A program made the position numbers and the translations under genes. 64,000 nt of DNA from Centroberyx gerrardi (taxonomy: Eukaryota; Chordata; Actinopteri; Beryciformes; Berycidae). Below, in pieces: positions 18,143 through 30,600 of this stretch (its first letter is position 1; every line of letters begins with the position of its first letter). The notes under the pieces were generated by a model, which searched no databases, was not told where the DNA came from, and worked only from the letters and a program-made list of their open reading frames with translations. The stretch spans positions 17,416,116 to 17,480,115 of the forward strand of contig NC_135997.1 of assembly GCF_048128805.1 (NCBI RefSeq). The letters are read 5' to 3'.

Positions 18143-20678
18143 AAAGACTCGGACCGAGCGGAGTCCTCACAGTTGGAGACTGAGAGGGTGCTTGGTTCTG
18201 TGCTGCTATTCTGAACTACTGAATATTTTGTGGAGAAGCATCTCAAGACTCGTTTAAATACTCAAGACTCTACTGCATGTCACGTCTCCTCTCCATACTG
18301 AGTAAATCTCCCAGAGTGCTTTACTCAGCCATGGAGCGCTGTTGTCTGATTGAACAGACTCAAGAAACCCCTCAATGACAACCGACTTGAGACGCTTGGC
18401 CTTTTACATTTTTCATGTGAATTTTAAGTTGCATGTTTTACTTTTTTTTTTTTTTTACAATGTTTCCAACTTGCAGTGAAAGTAGTTCTTGGTGTTGTAG
18501 CCGTCCCACACACAGGGCACAGAGGCCCTTCTGTCATCTCCTGACCCCGCATGGACGAAACATTCCTGTCCTGTTTACAAGAGCTGAGGGACCTCATGAA
18601 TGGAAAGGTCTATAATCAAATTGGATCGTGCCAATTTGTGTACTCTGAATGCATGTCGAAGTAAACATTATGAAGCTTGAGGTTGACATGCGATAGTTCT
18701 GAGTTCTAGGCCGTCCAGACTTGATGTTGAACTCTTTATGGTGGCAGTGCTGCATTTATAAGAGGACTGAGTTGCCGAAATTAATTTTTCCACAAATCAA
18801 GACTCATGTCCTACTCAATGGAAATTTTAATTGAGTGATTGAGCCAAAGTGGACAAAGCATCATTCATGGGTGATGTGGTACCTGTAGGCTTTTTTTTCC
18901 TTTTAAGCCACAGTTGTCAAAACCTTATTCTCAACTAGACTATATGACATTGACACTAATTGAGGATGTTCATAGCATTCGAAGCATTTTGAATGGAAGT
19001 TGGATTGTAATTTATATATGACAGGTATGCAAGGCTGAAGTATGCAACATGAATGCAGTTCATTTTATGATTTTTCTTTTTTTTTTTTTTATCAAGCTGA
19101 AGATGAGTTGAAGTATTTATCTAAAATGAGGTTCTAGGTTTTAATGGCTGATTATTTACAAGTGACTTACTAACTCCAGACTGGCCTAGAAAAAGAGAGG
19201 GAACATTGAAGGCTACATTATCATGATTTGTCTTGATTTGGATGAGGAAGCAAAGCCAGATTGTAGCAGACCAAAGAAGCCAGGAGCTCATTTGCAAAAT
19301 ACAAGTTTTTCATCCGCTCCCCTCTTTTGAAATCACGGAGAACGTTCAAAGTCTTAGAATGGTATGACCGGCCCACATGCCATTCGTAACAAACATTTTT
19401 ATTAATTAAAATAAGTGCTTATGCCCAATTTTACAATTCTAAAATGTGTCTTGCAATCACAGTAATAAACCCTGAGTACGGTCAGTATATTGGGAATCAG
19501 TATTTGAATGAAATTCTAGAATTCTCTGATCCATCTCTGTTTTTACTGGTTTATTTCATTTTTTTTTTTTACCTGACCTAACATTATTTGTGTGTGTACA
19601 TATAATGAGAAGAGGGACTGAACAATCATGGTAAAAGGGATTCTTCTTTGAAATAGCAATTATGGTTTACCAATGACACTACTGGACTGTTGACATTTTG
19701 TCACATTTACCCCATAATTGGGAACAAGGGAAGTGATGAACTTTGCTGAAACGGTGCTGCCTGCTCATCAGCGTAGCACCTTGTGATCAGTACAAAACCT
19801 TTCAATCTTTGACAGGATTTTTATTGCATGTCATTGGACTGAAGATCTTTTTCTTCCCATCGTGGTTGGAATACAACAAATAATTTTGTTATGCCTAATT
19901 TTTAGTTAATTATTCCAATTGTTGGGTTAGGCACTTTATGTGAACAAGGTTATTCACTTTATATCCAACTATATTGACCACATGAAACGTGTATGTCAAC
20001 ATTGTTGGTCTATGATTTTTCCCATCCATTTGATTCTGCAGACAACAGGGTATTTGGTCACATAAGTGAACGTTTGCTGTATCGCAATACAGGTTGCATA
20101 TCTGATTTCTGTCATTGCACCTTTTGTTTTAGAGTGAAATGTGGAGCTCAGGACTTGTTTATGTTTACTTATTTTTTCAAACAAAAGGGATACATTTTTT
20201 CAAGGTGTTTGTAATCATGAATCACATGTCCTGTTGTCTTATACCAAATAGTGACTTGCAATCATGGAAGTTATACTGGAAATATTAGATAACAGCACTA
20301 CCTGTGATATTCCAATAAATTAATTTCAGTCATGGCATGTGAATAAATCTGATAATCCATATGACACTGGCAGTTTCATAAAATGTTTAATAATAAAAAA
20401 TCGTACAATGCAAGTGAAATTACAGATTGATCATCAAGATTCAGTTCAGAGCAGGCAAGCGCTGTACATAATTTCCTTCAAAGTAAAAAGTGTCAGTGAA
20501 AACTATAAACACCGAAAGATTCTGTTAACTTCAGTGCTACAGAAAAGAGCTTCATTTGATCATACTTGTATTAAGAATACACTTGTTTTTTCCCCCAAAT
20601 TGATCTTCCCTGAGAAAAATGACCCGTCCCGACTACAGACGAGTGCAGTGAAAACAGAAGGCATTGTCTGCATCATGC
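18143..20678. other. Convergent 3' regions of slc38a7 (+) and ctsa (-)
   Basis: No coding frame of recognisable family was seen. Plus-strand AATAAA signals occur near 19462, 20313 and 20341, and could end slc38a7. On the minus strand an ATTAAA near 20383 could end ctsa, so the two 3' UTRs may abut or overlap. Confidence 0.4.
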
Positions 20679-23600
20679 TCAGTAGGAGCCATTTGTTATG
20701 AAGGACTGGAACATGTGGAAAGCCGGGCCGGGAGCCCACTGTGGGACCATGTGACCTGCACCCTGAAACAGAGAGGACAGCGGCATTTCACGACATCTTG
20801 TCTGCAAGAGGCACAAGCACTTACGCAGTCCTAACCCTGTCCAATCAAATTCGTTTTTTGAGGATTTTAAGAAAGGACTATCATGCTTTTGTGCCAGATG
20901 TGGCAGCCATTTTGTCGGTGCTTACCTTAACTGTCAAGAAGGTGACGTTTCCAAATTGTTGGTAGAAGCCAGCAATCTGGTCATCATATATCCAGCTGTT
21001 GTACTTGGTGGTTGGCTATGAACAGAAACATTGAAATTTTGGTTCAATTCATATGTCATCTGTGGGGGGGGAAAACCCCAAAACAAAACAAGTTGGATAT
21101 TTTCATGACCTCTCCCCAGTTCAGAGCCTTTACCTTCAGGCCCAGGTCTTCCACAAACCACTGGTCTCCCAGGAAGTTACAGGCCATGTCTGTGTCTCCG
21201 TTGTAGACCAGAGCACGCAGACCCACAGAGAGCAGCTTCAGATACACATCCTTCACTGTTGGGTAGAGGTTGGTGTAATGCTCTCCAACATCATCACTGC
21301 AGTGAAGGAAACGGTTCATTATGGCCACGATCAACATGTCCTTAATGTTTTCCATTACAGATTTGAAGACGTAAATCACTAGATTACTCAAACTCAGTAA
21401 CCTTGTGTAATTTCAATTACTTTTAGATCATTTTCCCCTCCAAAATACACGGAATGTGAAGTTAAATGAGCAATTAATTCTAGATAAGCCAGTTAGTTAA
21501 CTAGTTACTACTTCAAGGTGTATACATTTACATACATAGTGTATGTAATCAGTAATCTCCCAACCTAAATGCCTCTTTTTATGCATAATCCAACAAGCAC
21601 TCACCTATTTTGTCAAAAGCATCTAATCAGATTACTTTGTTTCATCAGTAACTGATGGATTTAAGTTATCATATTTTCTAACGATACTAATATAATCCTG
21701 TTACATTTATCCCATGACTTCCCAACCAAGCATGAAGCATCATGTTTTGTTGCATAAATCTTAAACTCTCTACAGAATGTTCCCACAGAACGAAGTGCGG
21801 TCAAGTTTAATTTGAAATCCAACAGAGTGCACCTGTGTTGATGGTAATACTGAAATGGGAGACAAAGTGATTTAGAGCTCTGAAGTTGATAAACAGACTA
21901 ATTTGCTGGTAATCTACCTGCAAATGTCCCATGGTGGTAGGATATCTGGAATATGCAAAGCTTTCCTCACATCGCCTCTGTTCAGCCAGTTTATCTGAGC
22001 TGTGCTGTTGATGCAGGGAGGGACTTCACCCAGAGACACGTAAGGACCTGCAGTCTTCATTTAAAAAAAAAAAAAGAATTATGATACCAAACGCAAACCA
22101 CTCCTTCCAATATACTAAACAAATCTTCAAACAAATCAGAAATGCGGGTGCATAAAGGTTGTCCATAAAGGGGAAGACTCACCTTGGACTCCCAGGTTTT
22201 CTTGTAGCTCTTAAACAGATGACTCATGCTCCTCTCGTAGCCTTTGTGGGATTTCACTCCACCCTCGCAATCCAAGTAAAGTGCATACTCATTTAGTCCG
22301 GTCGCATACACAATACCAAAGGCCACATTCACCTGAGGGGAAACGAGTGCAGACAAAGACCAAGTAGAATTCGCATCAGTCATCCAATAGCACCGGAAAC
22401 GCCCAGGTGATTAAAAATGATGCATACATACCATTATCTTGCAGGTTTCTGAACTGCTATTGTAGAAGTTACAGCTCCCCTTGTCACAGCAATTTATGTT
22501 CAGATCGCTCCATAAACTGCACAGAAAACATTGCGTTAAAATGACGATCACTGCATTAACCATGTGTGTATAACTTCTTGGCTTGATGGCATTACTTTTT
22601 TCACGTGTATCTTGGTGCAAAATGGTGGTGCAAAATGTCAGCGTTTCCACTCGCCATGGAAACACCGTGGAAACACAGCCAAAGTCCCAATAATACCAGT
22701 GTGCAGTGAAGAAATACTGCGTTAACTACACTCCATCACAAAAATCAAGGTGATGCTTTTAATTGGCGTGTCTCGCATGCAGGCAAGAACAGGACTCACA
22801 GGAAGCAGTAGCCTTTGTTAACAATAATGACACCTATAACTTTAGTGCTGTGACTTGTTGGGACTTGTTTAGCCCAGAATAGTCTGGGCTAAAAGAGATC
22901 CCCAATAAAAACTCAAACTCACTGCTGTCAGACGTGTTGGACGAGAGAGCTGGAGATCTAACTAAACTAAATGAAGACGGTGCTTTTGATTTGTCTTAAT
23001 TGGTGCTGCAGCTGCCTCACAATTAGGGAGGGGACTCGCACCACGAGGAAGCAATAGGCCTTGCTAGCATGAATGACACTTTTAATGAGCCCCAGTGCAT
23101 ACTCTGGCACCAAATGGGTACTTTATATATTCAGAGCAATGTCTGAATTCCCTTTCATGTATTTAGAAAAGCACCAGCTCAGAGCATTCAGACTAAACTC
23201 TGGTCAGTGAGGAGGAACAGCAAAGCATTCGATGTTCAGTCCACACAGTGAAAATAACTCTTCCTCAGACTGCAGCCATCACTTCCTTTCAGTTTACATA
23301 CTGGCTTGAGGGTTTATTTGCATTGACATGTGACTTGAAAATATATTATCCTCCCTTCCTCTTCTCTGCTCTCTGAATCTATTCACAAAGCCATCTAATA
23401 TTTTCCCCTATGTTCCAATGACAGCAGAGCGCTCTTTTGACTTAACACACCCAACATGACTTCACTGGAAATTCTGCATTTTGTGTGCTGTGTTGTGGCA
23501 AGGGCCTATCATCTGATGGGATGAGTTGATTTATGACCACCTTACACCACTTTACTGTAAAGCAGACAAGTTGGCTCTAAGATGTGCTACTTACTCTTCT

Positions 23601-25745
23601 CCAAAGAGGCCGTGGTAGTAACCAAAGTAGATCAAACTTTGGTCATTGAGGGCAATGCTGCTGAGACCATTGCCTACTGCAAAGCCCTAGAAAAACAACC
23701 ATACATACAAAAACAAACGTTAGATGGTTTACTTGCCTCAAAGTGTGCACATGTATTTTGTAATTTGCACAAAACTGCTTCTCAATGACAAGTAGCATCA
23801 CTTGCTGCATGAAACTGCCCTCTAGTGGTGCTACTGATAGTAAGCAGTTGGTGGACGAGGCCATGAAGCATCTCACCTTGAAGTTGATCTTGGCAGTTCC
23901 TGAAGCCACACGCAGGCTGAGGGTCGGGGCATAAATCCCACCATAACTTTCCCCAAAGATGAAGAACTCATTCCGGGTGAAGTTCGGAAACTTGACAAAG
24001 AAACTCTGCAGGGCAAGGTAATTATCATCGGCGACCTAAGAGAAGACGCAAGAAAGAACGATGTTTCCAGGCGATGTTTTCTTTGCCTTGTGAGATCCTT
24101 TAAAGTTACTCCCCAAACTGAACTCACCTGGTCATCGTTGGTTTTGTACTGCTTGTCATCAGAGTAAGAATAGCCGACTCCTGCAGGAGATTCCAGATAC
24201 AGAACGTTGGCGATCTTGTTCCAGCTGAATTTGTTCTCATACAGCGTGGCCCCATCATCATTTACCTAAAAGAGGAAACTCAACAATGCCTATTCAGAGT
24301 TACTTGAATTCAGCGCACAGGTATAGTTACACAAGCACACGCGGCTCACGTGAAAGGGGCCGTTCTCTGACAGGAATCCATCCAGCGAGCTGCAGCCAGG
24401 GCCTCCGTTCAGCCAGAGCACCAGGGGGTCGGTCAGCGGGTCGCTCTGAGACGTCACAAACCTGGGGACAGAGGTACAGATCAGCAGCAGGTTTATATAT
24501 CTGACAAAGTATGAGTTACACCTGCCAGTTGGATCGATGGAACAGATTGGAAGTCTTTAAGCAGACCTAGACACCTGGTACTAGACTACAACAGTTAAAA
24601 TGCAAACAGTGAAAATAACTTTCTTCCACAAAAAAGACTAGCTTTATTCATGGAAAAGGTGTGCACAAGAGGCAATTTAAAAATATGTTTCCATTTTCAA
24701 ACAAGTTTACAATAAGCTTTTGTCAGAAGTTTCAAAGTCAAACTATTTTAAAGGTATTGTTATTACTAAGAATTGCTGGAAGCAAAACGAGCTTGTCTTC
24801 CAGTGCTATAATATGGGCTTGGTGCCTTACACCAGGGCTATTAAACATGTCTCATTCCAATCACAGACTGCATCAGGTGACTTCACTGATTAGTTCCTCC
24901 TCTCTGGTTGACGGTGTGCTACACAGTAAAAACACCTGTAGTCTATGGTTGGAATGAAAACCTGCAGACTCTCGGCCCTCCATGGCACACGGTTGGATAG
25001 CCCTGCCTTATACCCTAAACTACATGTATTTTGCATACAGATATTTGGCTTGAAAAAAATATATAAGGTATTTTACGTCAGTAATGTTTGAGAACAGTGA
25101 ATTGCAATCTATATCTTGAGTTACTGAAGTTGGAATAAGCTTACTTTGGGAGATATTTTTCCACGAGTCAAACTCTCCATAGTCTAGGCAAAGACAAAAA
25201 AAAAAAAAAAAACTAGACCAAAAAAATGAAACAGTACAATATAAATTACTGATGCAGCCCACAATCCATATCTCAAGCTTAAAAATTCTTCTCTCACTCG
25301 TCTGCTTCACCTGATCAGTTCATGAAAACACCAAGTGTCCCTCATATTTTGTACAGTCAGTGTACATTCAGGTTTTGACTTCTAAAGTCATAGAACAACT
25401 GCCTGCATAATTTAACTGAACGCCATGGTTTACATGCAGGAAGTACAGTACAAGTCATTTGCAGTACAACATGTTTTGATGCGAAGCTGTGGAGTGGTAA
25501 GATACAGAAGCTGCCAAAAACCAATCAAATTCTTTGCAGCACCCTTGTTCAGAAGTTCAGAAAACGTACCAATAGTGGAGAAATCTTCCCCGGCTGGCAT
25601 TAAGATAACCAGACCACTGTTGATAGTTTGGTTTGAACCGCATACCAGGCAGCTCGGTCACCTCGTCAGGAGCGTACTGAGCCCACGCGCCGAGAAAAAA
25701 CAGAGCGAGGCAGCACGAGCGCAGCAACAAACCACCGGCAGACAT
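20679..25745 (-). CDS. ctsa: Cathepsin A / lysosomal protective protein (serine carboxypeptidase, family S10)
   Basis: The lysosomal carboxypeptidase also stabilises beta-galactosidase and neuraminidase 1. Minus-strand exons in coding order: 25745-25570, 24461-24350, 24265-24128, 24035-23877, 23686-23595, 22516-22432, 22332-22183, 22054-21918, 21296-21134, 21015-20926, 20762-20679. They total 1386 bp, which is 461 residues plus stop. I chose the ATG that opens a signal peptide ([20 protein letters not shown]); an in-frame ATG 15 codons upstream would spoil it. The catalytic triad is visible: Ser in GESYGG (exon 4), Asp in [10 protein letters not shown] (exon 9), His in GAGHMVP (exon 11). The oxyanion-region block [13 protein letters not shown] is in exon 2, and [14 protein letters not shown] is in exon 3. 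The acceptor of exon 8 is the least certain: frame requires aaatgaag/actgcag after a T-run. It is divergent from e2f4, 1.9 kb away. Confidence 0.95.
24833..25005. mobile_element. hAT-type MITE, 173 bp, with target duplication
   Basis: The ends CAGGGCTATTAAAC and GTTGGATAGCCCTG form an imperfect inverted repeat. The flanks CCTTACAC (24825-24832) and CCTTATAC (25006-25013) are an eight-base target duplication with one mismatch. It lies in ctsa intron 1 and carries no coding sequence. Confidence 0.8.
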
Positions 25746-27664
25746 CCTGAATGTCCACACGATGCCCCAGTGCTGGCTAAATCTATACAACTCGGTGCTA
25801 GATACAGTACAAGTTACTTCCTACAAGGTCCCAACAGCCACTGGTGATCATATGACTGCAACTGCATCTGTGCTCTGTCGTGTCACGTGACCAGTGAGCG
25901 CCTGATTGATCTGTCGACCGACCCAGCACTTTTTTTTTTGCTGGGGACTTTTTAAAAAATTTTTTTTAGAACTGCACAAGAACAGAAGTACAGCGGAATT
26001 CAATTAAAAATGAAAGAAAAAAAAACAAAACGAAAGATACAATCAAAATTTATGGTTTATTATTTTTTCTAATATGAGAAGTTTTCATATTATATTTTAT
26101 ATTGTTTTGTTAGTTTTTACAGTCAATAGGGAGTTACAAATAATACTAAGCCTATTCAGCATGACCGAATATTATGGTTTAGATCCTATAACCCTTGACT
26201 ATATGGAATTTACCAAATAGGCATACAATTTTAGGAGCATTGTCTAATGAAGACAAACCAGCATCACAGTCAACAAACAAGACCATACTTTGTTTGATAT
26301 CAAGAGGTTTGTTAAAAGCAGCACAAACAAGAAATAGGCTATTCAGAATTTTGCAGAAAAAGGACAACTGAAAAATAAATGAGGAATTGCTTCACTTCAC
26401 AGAATGGGCAATATGGTGAGAAATCCGCTTTAAATTTGCCTAGAAATCCACTGCACGGAAGTAGCACCTTCATACGAACTTCCTTCTTTAATGGGTATCA
26501 GAGACTTGAGTTACTTAGCTTTTTACTGAATAAATCAGCAGGTATAGAAAATAACACAATAATACAATAGGCTACACATCAAGAACTAGCCTGTAGGCCT
26601 ATAGGAATCCACAGCACACGTGAAACATCTAAAACAATGAAAACAGACATCGAAATAACATTTTATGAAACCTCTTCTCTAAAAGAGCAAGTTTCATATC
26701 AAAATTCAAGGATTACAATTTATAAGCTAATTTATCTGGTTGAATTTTATTCTGGTGAAAATGGTGATTATCCTTTCAAGCTCTTGGGCTTTTATTTTGA
26801 AGCCGGGAACAAACTTCTACCGGAAAAATACGCGCCTACTAGGTTCATAACAGTGACGCTGTAGATGCTCAGGAGAGTCGGTAAATTGTTGTAAAAAAAT
26901 TACATCTAATTTAATTGTGTGTCAATTTACACGTCAACCAAATCTGTAAACTTGTACCGCATGTGAAAATAGTGACGGGAATCGACAGTCATGTTGGAGT
27001 AGCTCCCCTAAAATATCCTTGGTAGCAACTCTGTGCCGCTTGGTCCCGATAACGATCGAGGTAAAAACAACAACAGTAATTCATCGCATTTTCAAGCCCT
27101 TCGTCGAGATAATGTATACGGTAGTTGTGAGTTGTGTGCATGTATTAGCACGCTTACCAATAGCTAACAGTTTACTTGTAGCTACTCTAAGCGAAACACT
27201 GCTTTTTCTCCTCACAGACTAGCTATTCGATGATACACCAGTGGAAAGCCACACAGAATATGAAATAGGGTTTCCGGTCAAAAAAAAAAAATCAAAATAA
27301 AACGTCGCTGCATTTTGAGTAATACGAAACAGCATAGTGAAATTATGAATCTATAGTAAATAACAACTGAATTGTTTTCTCCAAAATGTCATTTTCACAG
27401 CATACATTCACACCCATATAAGGCTATACAAGAGGTTACAAGTTTTTATTTTGAAGGTAAAATCGGCTGTGTTCCGGTCTTGTTCGGGCTGTGTGTGGCG
27501 GGCTTGACGTAGCCGCTTCAAACCGTCCCCGGCTCTGCTCGTCCAGTCCTAACGGCTCCGCTACCACTGATGGTCCGGGTGATGTTGGCCAGCGACCAGC
27601 CGGTGGCCGAAGCTGCAAAGGGAGGCTGAGATAACACCGTTGTTTCGCTCTTCTCTCCAGCAGC
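25746..27664. other. Divergent ctsa/e2f4 intergenic region
   Basis: The ctsa side holds a perfect CLEAR palindrome about 140 bases upstream of its ATG. From 25930 to 27300 the DNA is AT-rich with no supported gene. The last 250 bases before the e2f4 ATG are GC-richer, consistent with a housekeeping promoter and 5' UTR; no TATA box was seen there. Confidence 0.5.
25882..25891 (-). promoter_or_regulatory. CLEAR element (TFEB/TFE3 site) upstream of ctsa
   Basis: GTCACGTGAC is an exact match to the palindromic CLEAR consensus that drives lysosomal genes. It lies 137-146 bases upstream of the ctsa start codon. Mammalian CTSA is a known member of the CLEAR network, so conservation in fish is plausible. 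Confidence 0.8.
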
Positions 27665-30600
27665 ATGGAGCACGGAGGGAGCCCGGCTGGACTGGAAGCC
27701 GTGCCCGACACCCCGCAGACCCTGACCATGAGACACGAGAGGAGCCTCGGCATGCTCACCACCAAGTTTGTTACCCTACTGCAAGAGGCAAAGGATGGTG
27801 TGGTGGATCTCAAAGAAGTAAGTAGGCCCGGCCAGGCACACAGGACAACGAGCATTGATCCCAAAACTCCCGTAAACATTGTTTTATCAGATGCATTTAA
27901 AAAAAGAAAAAGAAAATACAAATGTATGTTTATTTGTAATGTGGGAAAGAGTGACATTTATTTTGATTATTGATAAAATTTGAACTCCACTGAACAGGTT
28001 GAGTATATAAATAGTTAACAGGTCTGTAATTATTTTCCAAGATGTCCAGTTAGGCCATTCTCCTTATCTTTTGACTCCTTAAGATATATCTTCGTATTGT
28101 GTGAAAACAGGACTAGCATCAATGTCCAGTAGTTTTTATAGGCCATGTTGTGTAAGACCTTACCAATTAGCAATGCTTCTACTTGGGATCAGCCAGCACC
28201 CTATAAACTCTTATCCTCACTGGCCACTATAGATACTGCAACTAAACTAACTAACTAAATCAGGTTGCCAATCTTGTTGTCATTAGAGATGTTATTTAAT
28301 GTTGGTAGTGGCATTTTTGCTTTACTTATTTGACATGGTATTAATGTAGAGGAGTGGATGGAGAGGTTGCACACTCATAGCCTCAATGCAAACAATTTAT
28401 TATAGCCAACATTTTGACAAATGTCAGGTTATTTGCAAATACCCTGAAGAAGACTTTTGTCAAAACGTTGGCTATATTTGTGGCATTGTTTGCATTGAGG
28501 CTATGAGTGTGCGACCTCTCCATCCACTCCTGTACCACCTGCTGTGGTCAGCACCTCCAATACTGGTGTGCGTCCCCTTCTCCTTTATATGGTGTTAATG
28601 TATTCACAATAAAACTTAAAAACATACTAATACACAGGATTTGATCCAGCTGTCTCTTGCTTCATAATTAATAAGTGCTTGTGTAGAAACTTGTCTTTGA
28701 TGCCAAAGAAAAGGGGGATTGAGTGTGGGTCACTCATTGAGGCTATCAATGGGGTGTCTACCACTTGCATCCACTGTACACTGAAAATAATACTGGTGGT
28801 TTGCATTCAAACTGAATACCACCCAATTTAATAATTAATAATTGATATCCACTGTAAGTGACCCTGAATGTTGCAATACCATCGCTGGCTGATCCCTGAT
28901 ACATATTACAGATTATTAGATACTAGATTATTAGATAGATTAGATACTGTTGGAGGAAGTCTGAGAAAATGTGATTTCTGTTAGAATGGGGCTGATTTGC
29001 TGTGGATAAATGGGCTTCCTTCTGTTTTTCCAGGCTGTTGAAGTCCTGGCTGTCAGACAGAAAAGACGCATCTATGACATCACCAATGTATTGGAGGGCA
29101 TTGGTCTGATTGAGAAAACATCCAAAAACAGCGTACAGTGGAAGTAAGTTTCTTTTACCTTTGTGTGGAAGGATATAGGTACGCAAGCGTGTGAGAGTTT
29201 TCGTGCTTAAAATGCATTTGTTAAAACAATATGTTGTGGATGCTTTCTTCTGAATAAGGGGCGTAGGGCCAGGAGGCAACACACAGGAGATCGCCGACAG
29301 GCTGATAGTGTTGAAGTCCGAGCTGGAGGACTTGGAGCGGAAGGAAAGTGTGTTGGACCTGCAGAAAGTTTGGGTCGAACAGAGCATCAAGAACACAACG
29401 GAAGACTCCAAAAACAGCCCATATCCTTCTTATACATGTTGAAGCACAAACACATTGGTTACCTTGATGTATCAGTTTTCTTACATTATTACAGTATGCA
29501 GGGGGATACAGTATACTCAGAGTACTCAAGTGTATTGGGTTGAATCCACTGTATGCTATATCACATTCCTTCTTTAACGTTTTTCTGATTACATTTCTAA
29601 AAATGTGGCCAAGTGAAACAGAAATGCATTCTATTATTGAATTTGTTCCTTTTTTAGTCGCTTCTCATTTTGCTGACATCTCAGGTATTGCAGTTTTAAA
29701 TAAAACCAGAGAATCAGTTAAGGTGCTCATGTGATCCTCTGAAGCATTTTATGAAGCTGAACTAACTACGATATGCTTCAGCAAGTAAAATGGCTAAAAT
29801 CCCCCATGCATCATCACTATAACTCAGCATCTATGTCTAATCAATTTAATGTCTCAGTTTAATGTTATGTGCACATCTTTCATTGATGAGCTTGACAAAC
29901 AGAAGTGATACAATACAATACAATCAGTATCCACTTTATTTGGTACACCTCCCCATTTATGTAAACCTCTCACTCGGTCGGCTCAGTACAACCGTGATGT
30001 GCAGAAGGGCATCTCAGAACAAACAACTTGTCAAACCTTGAAGCGGATCGGCTACAGCAGCAGAAGACCATGTCCGGTTCTACTCCTGTCAGTTCAAAAC
30101 AAGAAGATGAAGCGACAGTGGGCAAATGAACACCAGAAGTGGACAATTGAAGAGTGGAAAAATGTTGCCTGGTCTGACGGGTCTCGGTTTCTGTTGCAAC
30201 ATGCTAATGCAAGGTCAGAATATGGCATAAACTGATTCATCCTGCCTGGTGTCAACGGTACAGCCTGCCGGTGGTGGTATAAATGTGCGGGGAATGTTTT
30301 CTTGGCACATAGTAGGACACCTAGTACCAGCTGAGCATTGTTTAAATACCACAGTCTACCTAAACAATGTTGTTGACCTGGTTCATCCCTTCATGGCTGA
30401 TACATGGCGGATACTACCAGCAGGATAATGTGCCAGGTCACAAAGCACGCATCGTCTCTAGATGGTTCCAGTATACACCTTCATAATAGGTGTCCATAAT
30501 GGAGCACCTTTGGGATGAAGTCGAAGAAGATGTTCACAACATGAATGTGCCACTGAAAAATCTGCAGGAACTGGCGTGACGCTATCAAGTCAACATGGAC

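Noticed and set aside
25746-25790. Upstream in-frame ATG for ctsa
   Set aside because: It would put 15 polar and aromatic residues before the clear signal peptide.
25425-25847. 140-codon plus-strand frame across ctsa exon 1
   Set aside because: It is antisense to the ctsa signal-peptide exon and has no family resemblance.
27436-27957. 173-codon minus-strand frame over e2f4 exon 1
   Set aside because: It is the antisense of a GC-rich promoter and first exon, and low in plausible protein character.
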